Below, in pieces: positions 46,327 to 55,216 of a stretch of 64,000 bases of DNA. Within the stretch, counting starts at the first letter, position 1; each line of letters opens with the position of its first letter. The translations under genes were made by a program, and so were the position numbers. Where the stretch lies: the NCBI RefSeq assembly GCF_014208045.1, contig NZ_JACHML010000001.1, positions 1,426,001 through 1,490,000 of the forward strand. Reading direction: 5' to 3'. Below the pieces are notes generated by a model. It did not search any database. It worked only from the letters and a program-made list of their open reading frames with translations, and had not been told where the DNA came from. This DNA is from Microbacterium thalassium. GTDB lineage: Bacteria; Actinomycetota; Actinomycetes; Actinomycetales; Microbacteriaceae.

Positions 46327-47829
46327 GTGCCCCGGGTCATCTGCGTCGACGCCGTCGGGGCGCGCATCGGCATCGACCTGGACGGTGTCCGTGACGAGAT
46401 CGCGGAGGCCGTCGAGCGCGCGTGGGCGGACGCGGTCGCTCCTGGCGACGCCGAGCCGGATGCGACCGTCCGCCCGCGCGATGCCGACGTGTCCCGCACC
46501 CTCGAGTCGCTGTCGCAGCAGGTCACCTACGCCGCGCTGGACGCCGGCCGCGGCCGGGTGTGGATGCTCCACGCCGCCGGTGTCGCGGGCGAGAGCGGCG
46601 ACGTGGTGGTGCTCGTCGGGCCGTCGGGTCGCGGCAAGACCACCGCATCCCGCTCGCTCGGGCGCGTGTTCGGCTACGTCTCCGACGAGACGATCGCGAT
46701 CGAGGCATCCGGCCGCGTGCGCGCGTACCGCAAGCCGCTCTCGATCATCGAGGAGCGCGGCCGGCCGAAGGTCCAGGTCGCGCCGTCCGAGGCGGGCCTG
46801 GCGCCGCTGCCGGACGCACCGCTGCGCGTGCGGGCCATCGTGATGCTCGACCGTGACCCCGAGCACTCCGGCGCGCCCGTGCTGGAGCCGGTCGAACTGG
46901 GCGACGCGCTCGAGGAGCTCGTCGCGCAGTCGAGCTTCCTCGTCCACGCCGAGGCCCCGCTGCGCTTCATCGCCGCCGTCGCCGAGGCGACCGGGGGAGT
47001 GCGGCGGCTGAGCTACGCCGAGGCATCCGATCTCGCCCCGGTGGTCGCCGAGCTGCTCGACGCCGGCGACGGCCACGCACCGATCGTCGTCGCGGACGTC
47101 GTCCCCGACCCGGTCGCGGCGGCCGCGTCCCCGGAATCGACGGATCCGGTGCTGCCCGCGACCGTCGAGCGACCCGCCCGCTACTCTCGCGCGTCCTGGG
47201 CCGACCATGCCGAGCTGCCCGAGCCGGACCGCATCGCGATCCTGACGACGATGGCCCGCGGCACCGGCACCGTGCGCGTGATCGCCGGCGTCGCCCCCGC
47301 GATCTGGCGGGCGGCGGATGCCGCCACGCTCGACGACCTCGTCGAAGCGGCGGTCGACGCCTACGGTGCGCCCGAGGGGCAGGATCCCCGGCCGGTGGTC
47401 CTGATGGCGGTGGCTGCCCTCATGGACGCGGGGCTGGTCGTCTCGGACGAGCCGGTGGTGCAGCGTCGCGAGGATGTCGCATGGGTCGACCGCGACGACC
47501 AGGTCTACGCGCTCGCGCTCGGCGACCTCTCGTCGCAGCCGCGCATGCTCGCCGATGCCGGCGCCGTCATCTGGGACTGGCTCGCGTCCCCGTCGACGGT
47601 GACGCAGCTGGCGGCGCGCGCGACCGAGGAGTCGGGCGTGCTGGATCCGCAGGTGGCGGCCGACGTCGAGGCGTTCGTCGCGGATCTGGTCGACTGCCTG
47701 TTCGTCGAGGAGCTCCCCGCCGACTTCGGCGCCGAATCGGAGACGGTCCCCGCCTCGCCGGCATCCGCTTCGGACGTTCGGCCGGTGGCGCGCGCGGCGG
47801 AGGAGAGCGCCGACGGCGAGCCCGCCTGA
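46327..47829 (+). CDS. HPr kinase-like P-loop protein fused to a PqqD-like domain
   Basis: The 500-residue protein has a P-loop GPSGRGKT at residues 98-105 followed about 14 residues later by VSDETIAI, the layout of HPr kinase-like ATPases, where the acidic pair after the P-loop is catalytic. Residues about 380-468 resemble PqqD: VYALALGD, then AGAVIWDWLASP and a helix ending in LVDCLFVEEL. PqqD domains recognise leader peptides of ribosomally made peptides, and HPrK-like proteins phosphorylate some such peptides. No precursor peptide, cyclase or radical-SAM gene is visible nearby. The C-terminal 35 residues are Ala/Glu-rich. The substrate is unknown. The GTG start has a -10 six bases upstream. 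Confidence 0.75.
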   Translation: MPRVICVDAVGARIGIDLDGVRDEIAEAVERAWADAVAPGDAEPDATVRPRDADVSRTLESLSQQVTYAALDAGRGRVWMLHAAGVAGESGDVVVLVGPSGRGKTTASRSLGRVFGYVSDETIAIEASGRVRAYRKPLSIIEERGRPKVQVAPSEAGLAPLPDAPLRVRAIVMLDRDPEHSGAPVLEPVELGDALEELVAQSSFLVHAEAPLRFIAAVAEATGGVRRLSYAEASDLAPVVAELLDAGDGHAPIVVADVVPDPVAAAASPESTDPVLPATVERPARYSRASWADHAELPEPDRIAILTTMARGTGTVRVIAGVAPAIWRAADAATLDDLVEAAVDAYGAPEGQDPRPVVLMAVAALMDAGLVVSDEPVVQRREDVAWVDRDDQVYALALGDLSSQPRMLADAGAVIWDWLASPSTVTQLAARATEESGVLDPQVAADVEAFVADLVDCLFVEELPADFGAESETVPASPASASDVRPVARAAEESADGEPA

Positions 47830-47904
47830 GGTCCCGGGCCCTTGGCCCCTGGCGCGCCGTCGGTGCGGCTTCTACGTTCGAGGTGAACCGAGAGAGAGGT
47901 CGAC

Positions 47905-48744
47905 ATGAGCGACAAGGTCCTGGTCGGAGTCCTTCCGGGCGACCCCCGCCCGCACGTGCTGAAGTGGGCGGCGCTCCACGCCCGCGGACGGCAGCGGACG
48001 ATCGAGCTGGTGTCGATCATCGGCGGCGCGGTCGGGGCGGTCGGCGAGCAGTCGCTGGTCGTCGAGGCCGAGGAGCACGCGCGCACGGCGCTCGAGGCCC
48101 AGCGTGATGCGCTCGTGGCCGAGGGCTTCAGCGTGACCGTCCATGTCGGGCACGGGAACCCCGTCTCCGGGCTCATCGAGGCGTCGAAGGACGCTGCGAT
48201 GCTCGTGATCGGCAGCGATTTCCGCGGTGAGGGCCACGGCCCGGTTCGCGGGCCCCACGGCATCCGCATCGTGAGCGGCGCGCACTGCCCCGTGGTGGTC
48301 GTGCGCGAGCCCGACGAGCGCGAGCGCCGCGGCGTGGTCGTGGGCGTCGACGGCTCGGAAATCAGCGAGAAGGCCATCGCGTTCGCGGCCGCTGAGGCCG
48401 ATCGTCTAGGTGAGCCGCTCATCGGGGTGACGACGTGGGCGCCGATGGAGGTGCCGCGCAGCCCCGGGCTCTACCCGTCCGAGTACCTGCACTCGCTCGC
48501 GGCGCTCGCGGACGAGGCATCCGCCATCTCGCTGGCGGGGCTCGCGCAGACCTACCCCGACCTGGTCGTGGAACGCCGCGTCGAGCAGGGGTACCCGGGT
48601 GAGGCGATCGTCGACGCCGCGTGGCACGCGCATCTGACGGTCGTCGGGTCGCACGGCCGCGGCGTCATCGCGCGCTTCCTGCTCGGGTCGGTGAGCGAAG
48701 AGCTGCTGATGCGGCTGCCGAGCTCGGCCGCGATCGTGCGCTGA
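47905..48744 (+). CDS. Universal stress protein, tandem UspA domains
   Basis: This 279-residue cytoplasmic protein has two Usp folds. The second has GVDGSEISEKAI and the nucleotide-binding pattern VGSHGRGVIARFLLGSVSEEL with the Gly residues spaced as in ATP-binding members. The first keeps the fold (LVIGSDFRG...) but its glycine pattern is incomplete, so only the second is likely to bind ATP. A GAGAGAGG ribosome binding sequence precedes the ATG. The gene follows the HPrK-like/PqqD gene after 75 bases. Confidence 0.92.
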   Translation: MSDKVLVGVLPGDPRPHVLKWAALHARGRQRTIELVSIIGGAVGAVGEQSLVVEAEEHARTALEAQRDALVAEGFSVTVHVGHGNPVSGLIEASKDAAMLVIGSDFRGEGHGPVRGPHGIRIVSGAHCPVVVVREPDERERRGVVVGVDGSEISEKAIAFAAAEADRLGEPLIGVTTWAPMEVPRSPGLYPSEYLHSLAALADEASAISLAGLAQTYPDLVVERRVEQGYPGEAIVDAAWHAHLTVVGSHGRGVIARFLLGSVSEELLMRLPSSAAIVR

Positions 48745-48773
48745 CGCGCCGGGGCCACGCGAGGCCCCGCCGG

Positions 48774-48779
48774 TAGGCT
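48774..48779 (+). promoter_or_regulatory. -10 element for a leaderless truA mRNA
   Basis: TAGGCT ends six bases before the GTG start of truA. No ribosome binding sequence is present. Confidence 0.5.
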
Positions 48780-48785
48780 GGCAGC

Positions 48786-49640
48786 GTGCGCATCCGGCTC
48801 GACATCGCCTACGACGGCACGCACTTCCGCGGCTGGGCGCGACAGCCGGGCCTGCGCACCGTGCAGGGCACGATCGAGGATGCCGTGGCGCGCGTGCTGG
48901 GCGGCGACCCGCGGCTCGTGGTGGCCGGGCGCACGGACGCGGGCGTCCACGCATCGGACCAGGTCGCGCATCTGGACCTCGACGAGAGCCAGCAGCAGCG
49001 GCTGCTCGCCGTGCGAGGGCGGCGCGGGTCGGTTGGTCGGCAGGATCAGGCAGCGGTTCTCGCGCACCGCATCACGGGCGTGCTCGGGCAGTACTCCGAC
49101 GTCGCGATCGTTCGCACGGCGCTCGCGCCCGACGGGTTCGATGCGCGGTTCTCGGCGGTGTGGCGCCGGTACGCGTACCGGATCGCGGATCGCGTGGCCG
49201 GGTACGACCCGCTGGAGCGGCTCCGCACGACGACCGTGAAGGCGTCGCTGGATGTCGAGCGGATGGATGCCGCCGCCCGCAGCCTCGTCGGGCTGCACGA
49301 CTTCGCGGCCTACTGCAAGCCGCGGCCCGAGGCGACCACGATCCGGACGCTGCTGGAGTTCGACTGGCGCCGCGACCGCGACGGCGTGCTGATCGCGAAC
49401 GTCAAGGCGGACGCGTTCTGCCACAGCATGGTCCGCGCGCTCGTCGGCGGCTGCGTCGCGGTGGGCGAGGGTCGGCTCGAGGTCGACGACCTCGCCCGCA
49501 TCCGCGACGCTCTCGCGCGCATCCCCGAGGTGAAGGTGCTCGCGGCGCGTGGGCTCACCCTCACCGAGGTGGGGTATCCGGCCGACGACCTGCTCGCGTC
49601 GCGGGCAGAGCAGACCCGCGCGCGCCGCGACCGCGACTGA
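48786..49640 (+). CDS. truA: tRNA pseudouridine(38-40) synthase TruA
   Basis: TruA converts uridines 38-40 of the tRNA anticodon arm to pseudouridine. The 284-residue product has the catalytic Asp51 in AGRTDAGVHAS, the RRYAYRI segment and the C-terminal FCHSMVRALVGG signature. Usually truA directly follows rplQ in actinobacteria; here about 5.9 kb separates them. A stretch after the catalytic motif (residues 70-95, QQQRLLAVRGRRGSVG...) looks like a lineage-specific insertion. It converges on lepB with a three-base gap. Confidence 0.95.
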   Translation: MRIRLDIAYDGTHFRGWARQPGLRTVQGTIEDAVARVLGGDPRLVVAGRTDAGVHASDQVAHLDLDESQQQRLLAVRGRRGSVGRQDQAAVLAHRITGVLGQYSDVAIVRTALAPDGFDARFSAVWRRYAYRIADRVAGYDPLERLRTTTVKASLDVERMDAAARSLVGLHDFAAYCKPRPEATTIRTLLEFDWRRDRDGVLIANVKADAFCHSMVRALVGGCVAVGEGRLEVDDLARIRDALARIPEVKVLAARGLTLTEVGYPADDLLASRAEQTRARRDRD

Positions 49641-49643
49641 CCG

Positions 49644-50351
49644 CTACAGGCCGCTCCAGCGGCCGATCGGCCACAGGATGACGACGGCCTTGCCGACGAC
49701 GCCCGCGCGGGTGGCGAAGCGCCAGCAGGTCTCGTCGGCGTCGGCGACGCGACAGGCGCGGGCCGAGTCGGAGGAGTTCGTGCGGTTGTCGCCCAGGACG
49801 ACGTACGAGTCCTCGGGGACGGTCACCGCGACCAGGCACCGCAGCGACGTCGGCTCGGAGTCGCAGTCGAGGGTGCCGGGCTCGAAGGCGTAGTCGCTGC
49901 CGAGGTAGGGCTCGTCGAGGGGTTCGCCGTCGACGAGCATGCGGCCGTCGGCGTCGCAGCACTCGACGGTCTGACCGGACGACGCGATGACGCGCTTGAT
50001 GAGGGTGTGGGGACCGGTCGGCCCGAACCCGCTGACCTCGCCGATCCACCGCAGGACCGTCCTGATCGGGTTCTCCTCGGCGGTTCCGCTGATGCTCCAC
50101 GTGCTGTCGGCGTCGAACACGATGACGTCGCCGGTCGCGGGCTCGGAGCCGACGTACGCGAGCCGGTTCACGAGCACCCGGTCGCCGGGCTCGAGGGTCT
50201 CGGCCATCGACGACGACGGCACCCAGAACGGCTTCGCGACGAAGCTGAGCACGAGGCCGGTGAGCACGACGGCTGCGGCGAAGTGGAACCACGTGCTCGA
50301 CACGATGCGTCGCCACAGCGGTGGGCGTGCAGGCGCCTCGGTGGTTGTCAC
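49644..50351 (-). CDS. lepB: Type I signal peptidase
   Basis: The 235-residue membrane protease removes signal peptides from Sec and Tat exported proteins. It has one N-terminal membrane helix (about residues 22-40), the catalytic Ser48 in VPSSSMAETL and Lys119 in LIKRVIA, and the late GDNRTNSSDS motif. Two extra Cys pairs in the outer domain (ECC and LDC/RC) could form disulfides. The GTG start has TACGGT ending six bases upstream, so the mRNA is probably leaderless; a longer start at 50402 would add an unconserved tail. It is divergent from the 50465 gene. Confidence 0.94.
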   Translation of the reverse strand: MTTTEAPARPPLWRRIVSSTWFHFAAAVVLTGLVLSFVAKPFWVPSSSMAETLEPGDRVLVNRLAYVGSEPATGDVIVFDADSTWSISGTAEENPIRTVLRWIGEVSGFGPTGPHTLIKRVIASSGQTVECCDADGRMLVDGEPLDEPYLGSDYAFEPGTLDCDSEPTSLRCLVAVTVPEDSYVVLGDNRTNSSDSARACRVADADETCWRFATRAGVVGKAVVILWPIGRWSGL

Positions 50352-50357
50352 CTCGCC

Positions 50358-50363
50358 ACCGTA
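50358..50363 (-). promoter_or_regulatory. -10 element for leaderless lepB mRNA
   Basis: TACGGT on the minus strand ends six bases before the GTG of lepB. Confidence 0.4.
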
Positions 50364-50449
50364 TCGCGGTGCGCGAGGCCTGGTTGTGAGCCTGCTTCGC
50401 ACTCGCCCAGGGGAGGCCGAAAGTCATACCGCCGAAACACTCGCGGGCA

Positions 50450-50455
50450 TAGGCT
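50450..50455 (+). promoter_or_regulatory. -10 element of the 50465 gene
   Basis: TAGGCT ends nine bases before the ATG, leaving a leader of at most a few bases. Confidence 0.45.
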
Positions 50456-50464
50456 GACATCGAC

Positions 50465-51157
50465 ATGAAGGTCATCTCGTACAACCTGCGCAAGCACCGG
50501 GCCGCTACCGAACTCGACGCCCTGGTCGAGCGCCACAACGTCGATGTGCTGTGCCTGCAGGAGTGCGATTCGACCGACATCCCCGACAACATCCACGGGC
50601 TCCGCCTGGCCGAGGCGACGCAGCGCAATCGGCTGGGGTTGGCGGTGTACTACCGCGAGAACACGTACCGCGCGGTCGACGTGCGGGCGATCGCGCTGAA
50701 GAAGTCGCTGCATGACTACGTCCTCAAGCCCGCCGAGGAGCGGATGCTGGGCGTGCGCCTGCACGACATCGACGCGAACCGCGACATCATCGTCGCCTCC
50801 TTCCATGCCGCGCCGCTGACGGCGCTCAACTCGCTGCGCCGGCATCAGATCCGCACGGCGCTGGAGGAGATCGAGCACCTGGGCGACGGGCTCCCGGCGC
50901 TCATGGTCGGCGACTACAACTATCCGGTGTTCAAGGAGAAGCTCGGCCAGCACGTGCGGCGGCACGGGTACGAGCTGTCGCTGAGCGATTCGCGCACGTA
51001 CACGCGGTACCGGTTCTTCCGCGGGCACTACGACTTCGCGACGTCGTCGGGCTTCACCATCGACAAGGTCAAGACGCTGCCGCAGGGGCTCAGCGACCAC
51101 CTGCCGATCCTGGTGACGGCGCGCGTGACGCAGGAGGCGGCGCTCGGCGTGGCGTGA
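50465..51157 (+). CDS. Endonuclease/exonuclease/phosphatase-fold protein
   Basis: This 230-residue soluble protein has the DNase I-like fold motifs in order: ISYNLRKH at the N-terminus, LCLQECD (metal-binding Glu), VGDYNYP (catalytic Asp and Asn) and GLSDHLPI (Asp-His pair). All catalytic residues are present, so it is probably active as a nuclease or phosphodiesterase. There is no signal peptide. The substrate cannot be told from sequence. It is divergent from lepB across a 113-base intergenic region. Confidence 0.9.
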   Translation: MKVISYNLRKHRAATELDALVERHNVDVLCLQECDSTDIPDNIHGLRLAEATQRNRLGLAVYYRENTYRAVDVRAIALKKSLHDYVLKPAEERMLGVRLHDIDANRDIIVASFHAAPLTALNSLRRHQIRTALEEIEHLGDGLPALMVGDYNYPVFKEKLGQHVRRHGYELSLSDSRTYTRYRFFRGHYDFATSSGFTIDKVKTLPQGLSDHLPILVTARVTQEAALGVA

Positions 51158-51254
51158 TCGCGCCGGGGCATGCTCCCACGCTCGGGCTGCGCGCGTCGTC
51201 CCGCGGATCCGCCGTCCTTCCCGGCCGGAAGCGGCGCGCGGCAGCGCTCGCCGG

Positions 51255-52391
51255 TTACTGCGCGACCCGAGCGGGACCGAAGTCGTCCGCCCTGTGAAGC
51301 GTTCGCGTCGGGCGCAGCGCGAGCGCGCGCGAGATCCGGGTGCGCATGACTCCGCGAGCCGTGCCGGTCAGACCCTCCTGCCAGGCCTCCCGCTCCGACC
51401 AGACCCAGACCGTTCCGGCCTGATCGCGCGGTGCGGGGTAGATGCTCGTCCCCGCCTCGGCTGCCCGCAGCAGCGTCGGCTCCAGGAGCGCTGCGTGCCG
51501 GTGCGAGGCGCACGCGAGCGGCATGCGGGTGCTGATCGGGTTGCCCGCGGGGTCGTACCCGAACTGCCGGATCACGGCGTCGCACATGGTCGCGATCGCG
51601 TCGTCCATCTCGTCGGCGTCTCGACGCCACGCGAACGCGCGGGCCGGATCGATGCCCGAGGCGTTCTTCTTCTTCCACCATTCCGCCGAGAGGATCATGC
51701 CCTCCGCCGCCCGCTCCGGCGCGAGCATGTCGGGGTGGAACTCGGCTCCGGCAGCGTCGCAGATCGTGGTGAGCGCTGACGTGGGGTCGATGAGGAAGTC
51801 TTCGAAGCGCACGTCGATGATCGCGGCCTCGACAGCGGGGTCTTCTTCGCGGGCCCGGGCGATCTCGGCGTGATCGAGAAGCCACTGCCAGGCGTCGGCC
51901 ACGCGTGATCCCGTGGCCCATGGCAGCCCGACCAGAGATCGGACGACGTCGCGGGGGTCGCGCACCACGTGCACGATCGTCGCATCGGGGAAGTGGTCGA
52001 CGATCTCGCGCAGGTACCAGAGATGATTCGGCGTCTTCTCCACCCATCGCGGAGGGCCCTGGTCGCCCTGCAGCGATGACTCGAACAGCGCCGCCAGCAT
52101 CGCCGACTGGGACGGCTGCCGCTGCTCGAGATAGCGCGTGAGGTCGTCGGTCGACACTCCGAACATGTCGATGACGCGTTCGCCGTGGCGTGACAGCGAG
52201 CCGAGCAGTTCGACCGCCTTCGTCGGCCACGCCGGGTCCGTCGCGGCGTCCGCGCGAGCCTGGGCACCGAGGCGGAAGAAGAAGTCGCTCTCGGGCCCGC
52301 CGTGGAACGCCGGGTGCGCGGCGATCGCGGCCGATACCAGCGTCGTGCCGGAGCGGGGGGCGCCGACGACGAACACCGGCGACGTGGTCAT
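51255..52391 (-). CDS. PAPS-dependent sulfotransferase family protein
   Basis: The 378-residue protein shows the 5'-phosphosulfate binding loop GAPRSGTTLVSAAI at its N-terminus and the 3'-phosphate binding VRDPRDVVRS near residue 140. Such enzymes transfer sulfate from PAPS to carbohydrates or lipids; here the target may be a surface glycan. The ATG at 52391 is chosen because a TAGGAT -10 (52492-52497, minus strand) overlaps the more upstream ATG at 52493, which therefore cannot be in the transcript. GGGGAG lies upstream of the chosen start. Confidence 0.88.
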   Translation of the reverse strand: MTTSPVFVVGAPRSGTTLVSAAIAAHPAFHGGPESDFFFRLGAQARADAATDPAWPTKAVELLGSLSRHGERVIDMFGVSTDDLTRYLEQRQPSQSAMLAALFESSLQGDQGPPRWVEKTPNHLWYLREIVDHFPDATIVHVVRDPRDVVRSLVGLPWATGSRVADAWQWLLDHAEIARAREEDPAVEAAIIDVRFEDFLIDPTSALTTICDAAGAEFHPDMLAPERAAEGMILSAEWWKKKNASGIDPARAFAWRRDADEMDDAIATMCDAVIRQFGYDPAGNPISTRMPLACASHRHAALLEPTLLRAAEAGTSIYPAPRDQAGTVWVWSEREAWQEGLTGTARGVMRTRISRALALRPTRTLHRADDFGPARVAQ

Positions 52392-52491
52392 CACGCTGTG
52401 CTCCCCGATCTGCCGTGGATTCCGGGCGACGGACGTGCGCGCCCGCACGCGTGGCTCGCGCACGGCATCAGCGTACTCGACGGTCCGCGCC

Positions 52492-52497
52492 ATCCTA
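52492..52497 (-). promoter_or_regulatory. -10 element of the sulfotransferase gene
   Basis: TAGGAT on the minus strand; transcription near 52485 would give a leader of about 95 bases. Confidence 0.4.
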
Positions 52498-52526
52498 TCG
52501 GCGGGTGGCGGGCGGCGGGGGATCGC

Positions 52527-53438
52527 CTACGCGGCAGCCACCGGATGCTTCGCGCAGTGCGCGGCCGTGCCGGCATCCGTGCATGTCTCGCACTGCACGA
52601 CGCGCACCTTGCATTCGGGGTCAGCACAGTTGACCATGAGCGAGGAGGCCCCGTCGCATGTGGTGCACTGGCCGATGACGGCCGCGTTCGCGCCGAACGA
52701 CATCGCCTCGCGGCCGTCGAAGACGTAGAGCGAGCCTTCCCACAGGCCAGTGTTGCCGAAGCTCTCGGCGTAGCGGACGATGCCGCCGTCCATCTGGTAC
52801 ACCTCGGTGAACCCGCGCGAGACCATGAGGCTCGAGAGCACTTCGCAGCGGATGCCGCCGGTGCAGTAGGTGACGACCGGACGCTCCTTGAGGTGGTCGT
52901 ACTTGCCGGAGTCCAGTTCGGCGACGAAGTCGCGCGTGGTGGCGACATCCGGCACGACGGCGTTCTTGAACCGGCCGATCTCGGCCTCGAACGCGTTGCG
53001 TCCGTCGAAGAACGCGACGTCGTCGCCGCGCTCCGCGACGAGCTTGTGCAGCGCACCGGGCGAGAGGTGGGTGCCGCCGCCGATGACGCCGTCCTCGTCG
53101 ACGCGCAGTTCTCCGGGGGCGCCGAAGCTGACGATCTCATCGCGCACCTTGACCGACAGGCGCGGGAAGTCGAGGCTGCGACCGTCGTCGTCGAGTCCGG
53201 TGCCCTCGGACCACTTGAAGTCGATGTCGCCGAAGCCCGGGTACTCGCGGGTCTTGCGCCAGTACGTCTTGACGGCGTCGAGTTCGCCGCCGACGGTGCC
53301 GTTGATGCCGTCCTTCGAGATGAGGATGCGTCCGCGGAGCCCGAGCAGCTCGCACAGGTCGCGTTGCCACAGCCGCACCGCATCGGGGTCGGCGATCGGC
53401 GTGAACCGGTAGTAGAGCAGGATCTTCGCGATGGGCAC
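52527..53438 (-). CDS. trhO: tRNA uridine(34) hydroxylase, rhodanese-domain protein
   Basis: TrhO (formerly YceA) hydroxylates U34 of several tRNAs in an oxygen-dependent pathway. The 303-residue product has the N-terminal ferredoxin-like domain ([18 protein letters not shown]), a rhodanese domain with the active-site Cys192 in [11 protein letters not shown], and a C-terminal cysteine cluster (CTTC, CADPEC, CETC) that probably binds zinc. The GTG start has TAATCT (53445-53450, minus strand) ending six bases upstream, indicating a leaderless mRNA. Confidence 0.94.
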   Translation of the reverse strand: MPIAKILLYYRFTPIADPDAVRLWQRDLCELLGLRGRILISKDGINGTVGGELDAVKTYWRKTREYPGFGDIDFKWSEGTGLDDDGRSLDFPRLSVKVRDEIVSFGAPGELRVDEDGVIGGGTHLSPGALHKLVAERGDDVAFFDGRNAFEAEIGRFKNAVVPDVATTRDFVAELDSGKYDHLKERPVVTYCTGGIRCEVLSSLMVSRGFTEVYQMDGGIVRYAESFGNTGLWEGSLYVFDGREAMSFGANAAVIGQCTTCDGASSLMVNCADPECKVRVVQCETCTDAGTAAHCAKHPVAAA

Positions 53439-53444
53439 CGGCCA

Positions 53445-53450
53445 AGATTA
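53445..53450 (-). promoter_or_regulatory. -10 element for leaderless trhO mRNA
   Basis: TAATCT on the minus strand ends six bases before the GTG of trhO. Confidence 0.5.
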
Positions 53451-53494
53451 CTTGCCGGGCCTGGGAGAACCTCGGCACGTGCACGTCTGATCCA

Positions 53495-55216
53495 TCACGC
53501 GGCGAAGTCATACAGCGCCCTCCCTCCGAGACGCGGCGTGCGTGCCGGATCCACGTCCGCCGGCGGGATGAACCACACCGCGGAGTCCCGGCGGGCGCCG
53601 TCGACTCGGATGTCCCACCCGTTGTCGTGTATCCGGTGATGGCAGCTCTCGCACAGCAGCACCCCGTTCGCGAGATCCGTGGGTCCCGCGTCTCTGGTCC
53701 ACCATCGGATGTGATGGGCCTTGGTCCACCCCGGTGGTGCCCCGCACATCGCGCATCCGCCATCGCGTTCGACGAGCGCGAGCTTCTGCGCGCGGGTGAA
53801 GAGTCGTCGCTCCCGTCCCCAGTCGACGATCTCGCTGTCGGCGCCCAGGACGCAGGGGATCACCGCTCCGCCGGCGGCCATGCGACGCGCCGTCTGCGCC
53901 GAGACCGGGGTCGAGAGGCCGTCGACCGTCGCGAAACCTTCGTCGGACTGCAGGTCGGCGAGCGTCATCCGCACGATGACCGTGGCGCCCTGAAGCGGGA
54001 GGTCCGTCTCGCCGCACCCCATCGTGTGCTCGATGAGGTGGATCAGCGCGTCGGCCTGCATCTGCGGGATGCTCGGGCGCGGGAGGGCGTCGCCACTCGT
54101 GGCGTTGCCGCTCGCCGCGCCCGCGGTGTCGTCGCCGCTCGTGGCGTTGCCGCTCGCCGCGCCCGCGGTGTCGTCGCCGCTCGTGCCGTCGCCGCTCGCC
54201 GCGCCCGCGGTGCCGTCGCCGGTCGCCTCGCCCGCGGTGCCGTCGCCTTTGGAGTTCTTCCCCAGGTCTCCAGCGGAGCCCGCCGGGGCGCCCGCCGCGC
54301 CCGCCGGGGCGCCCGCCGCGCTCGCCGGGGCGCCCGCCGCGCCCGCCGGGGCGCCCGCCGCGCTCGCCGGGGCGCCCGCCGCGCTCGCCGGGGCGCCCGC
54401 CGCGCCCGCCGGGGCGCCCGCCGCGCTCGCCGGGGCGCCCGCCGCGCCCGCCGCATCCCCGCCGCGGCCCCGGCCCGCTCGCTCGCGCTGCATCCGCAGT
54501 CGCGATGTCACGATCGCCTCGATCGCGGTCTTGAAGACGGCGCCGTGCTCGGGGTCGAGGATGGCCGAGATGTGCAACATGCCGTCCTTGCCCTCGCGGA
54601 TATGGAGGGCGCGCTGCGAGCGCAGCTCGCTCTCACGCTGGGCGACCCCGACCGGATCGAGCCATGCTTCGGCGCGCGCGAGCACGCGGGTCAGATCGTT
54701 GAGCGACAGCATCCGCGCCTTCTCGACGAGCTCGGACTCGGCTCGGCGCAGCGCGTCGGGATCGGCGGCCAGCGCGACCTTGGTGAGGAGGCGCACGATC
54801 GCGCCCGCAGCGGCGACTCCGATGCGTCCCGCGGCGAGGGCCTCGGCGACGACCGGGAAGCGTGCCGGCCTGGTCTCACCGTCGAAGCCGGAGCGCGGCG
54901 CGGTCGCCTCGCCCACCTCGAGCAGGCGGGCGGCCTCGCCGGTCGACACTCCGGTGGTCGTCGCGATGAACGTGACGGGGGAGCGGAAGCCGCGCTTCTT
55001 CGCGAGCCCCTCGGGCCCGAGGTCGGGGCGCGACTTGCGCGCGACCTCGTGCGCGACGCGCGTCTTGGCCGCGTCGACGTGCCGCTGGACGAGAGCCAAC
55101 TGCGTCGTCACCAGCGCGAGATCGTCACCGGAGAGCTCCGCGACATCGACGTCGTCGGCCCACAGACGGCGCACGACGTCGAGCGCCTCGCCGAGGGGGA
55201 CCAACGGGTTCGTCAT
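53495..55216 (-). CDS. DUF222 / HNH endonuclease protein (13E12-like)
   Basis: The 573-residue protein has an N-terminal DUF222 region (MTNPLVPLGEALDVVRRLW...), a repetitive Ala/Gly/Pro then Gly/Thr/Ser/Asp linker (about residues 250-385), and a C-terminal HNH nuclease domain. The nuclease shows CAMCGAPPGWTKAHHI and LLCESCHHRIHDNGW, so both zinc CxxC knuckles and the HH pair are intact. Members are abundant in actinobacteria and resemble the 13E12 repeat family; their function is not settled. The start ATG follows an SOS-box-like operator. Upstream in-frame sequence is excluded because it would include that operator. Confidence 0.9.
   Translation of the reverse strand: MTNPLVPLGEALDVVRRLWADDVDVAELSGDDLALVTTQLALVQRHVDAAKTRVAHEVARKSRPDLGPEGLAKKRGFRSPVTFIATTTGVSTGEAARLLEVGEATAPRSGFDGETRPARFPVVAEALAAGRIGVAAAGAIVRLLTKVALAADPDALRRAESELVEKARMLSLNDLTRVLARAEAWLDPVGVAQRESELRSQRALHIREGKDGMLHISAILDPEHGAVFKTAIEAIVTSRLRMQRERAGRGRGGDAAGAAGAPASAAGAPAGAAGAPASAAGAPASAAGAPAGAAGAPASAAGAPAGAAGAPAGSAGDLGKNSKGDGTAGEATGDGTAGAASGDGTSGDDTAGAASGNATSGDDTAGAASGNATSGDALPRPSIPQMQADALIHLIEHTMGCGETDLPLQGATVIVRMTLADLQSDEGFATVDGLSTPVSAQTARRMAAGGAVIPCVLGADSEIVDWGRERRLFTRAQKLALVERDGGCAMCGAPPGWTKAHHIRWWTRDAGPTDLANGVLLCESCHHRIHDNGWDIRVDGARRDSAVWFIPPADVDPARTPRLGGRALYDFAA
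54089..54247. repeat. 42-base tandem repeat in the DUF222-HNH gene
   Basis: About three and a half copies of a 42-base unit, the first two identical over their full length at 54101-54184, encode a SGDDTAGAASGNAT linker. The unit is a multiple of three. Confidence 0.85.
54278..54456. repeat. 21-base tandem repeat in the DUF222-HNH gene
   Basis: About eight nearly identical 21-base units, alternating between GCCCGCC and GCTCGCC variants, encode AGAPAGA or AGAPASA repeats. They preserve frame and separate DUF222 from the HNH half. Confidence 0.88.

Noticed and set aside
49649..49664. A hairpin GGCCGC/GCGGCC as terminator between truA and lepB
   Set aside because: Only six base pairs, no T-run, and it lies inside lepB coding sequence.
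52392..52493. An N-terminal extension of the sulfotransferase starting at 52493
   Set aside because: The likely -10 TAGGAT overlaps that ATG, so the codon would not be in the transcript; the PAPS loop sits right after the downstream ATG.
54089..54456. A CRISPR-like array
   Set aside because: The repeats are contiguous and in frame with no unique spacers, and no cas genes are present.
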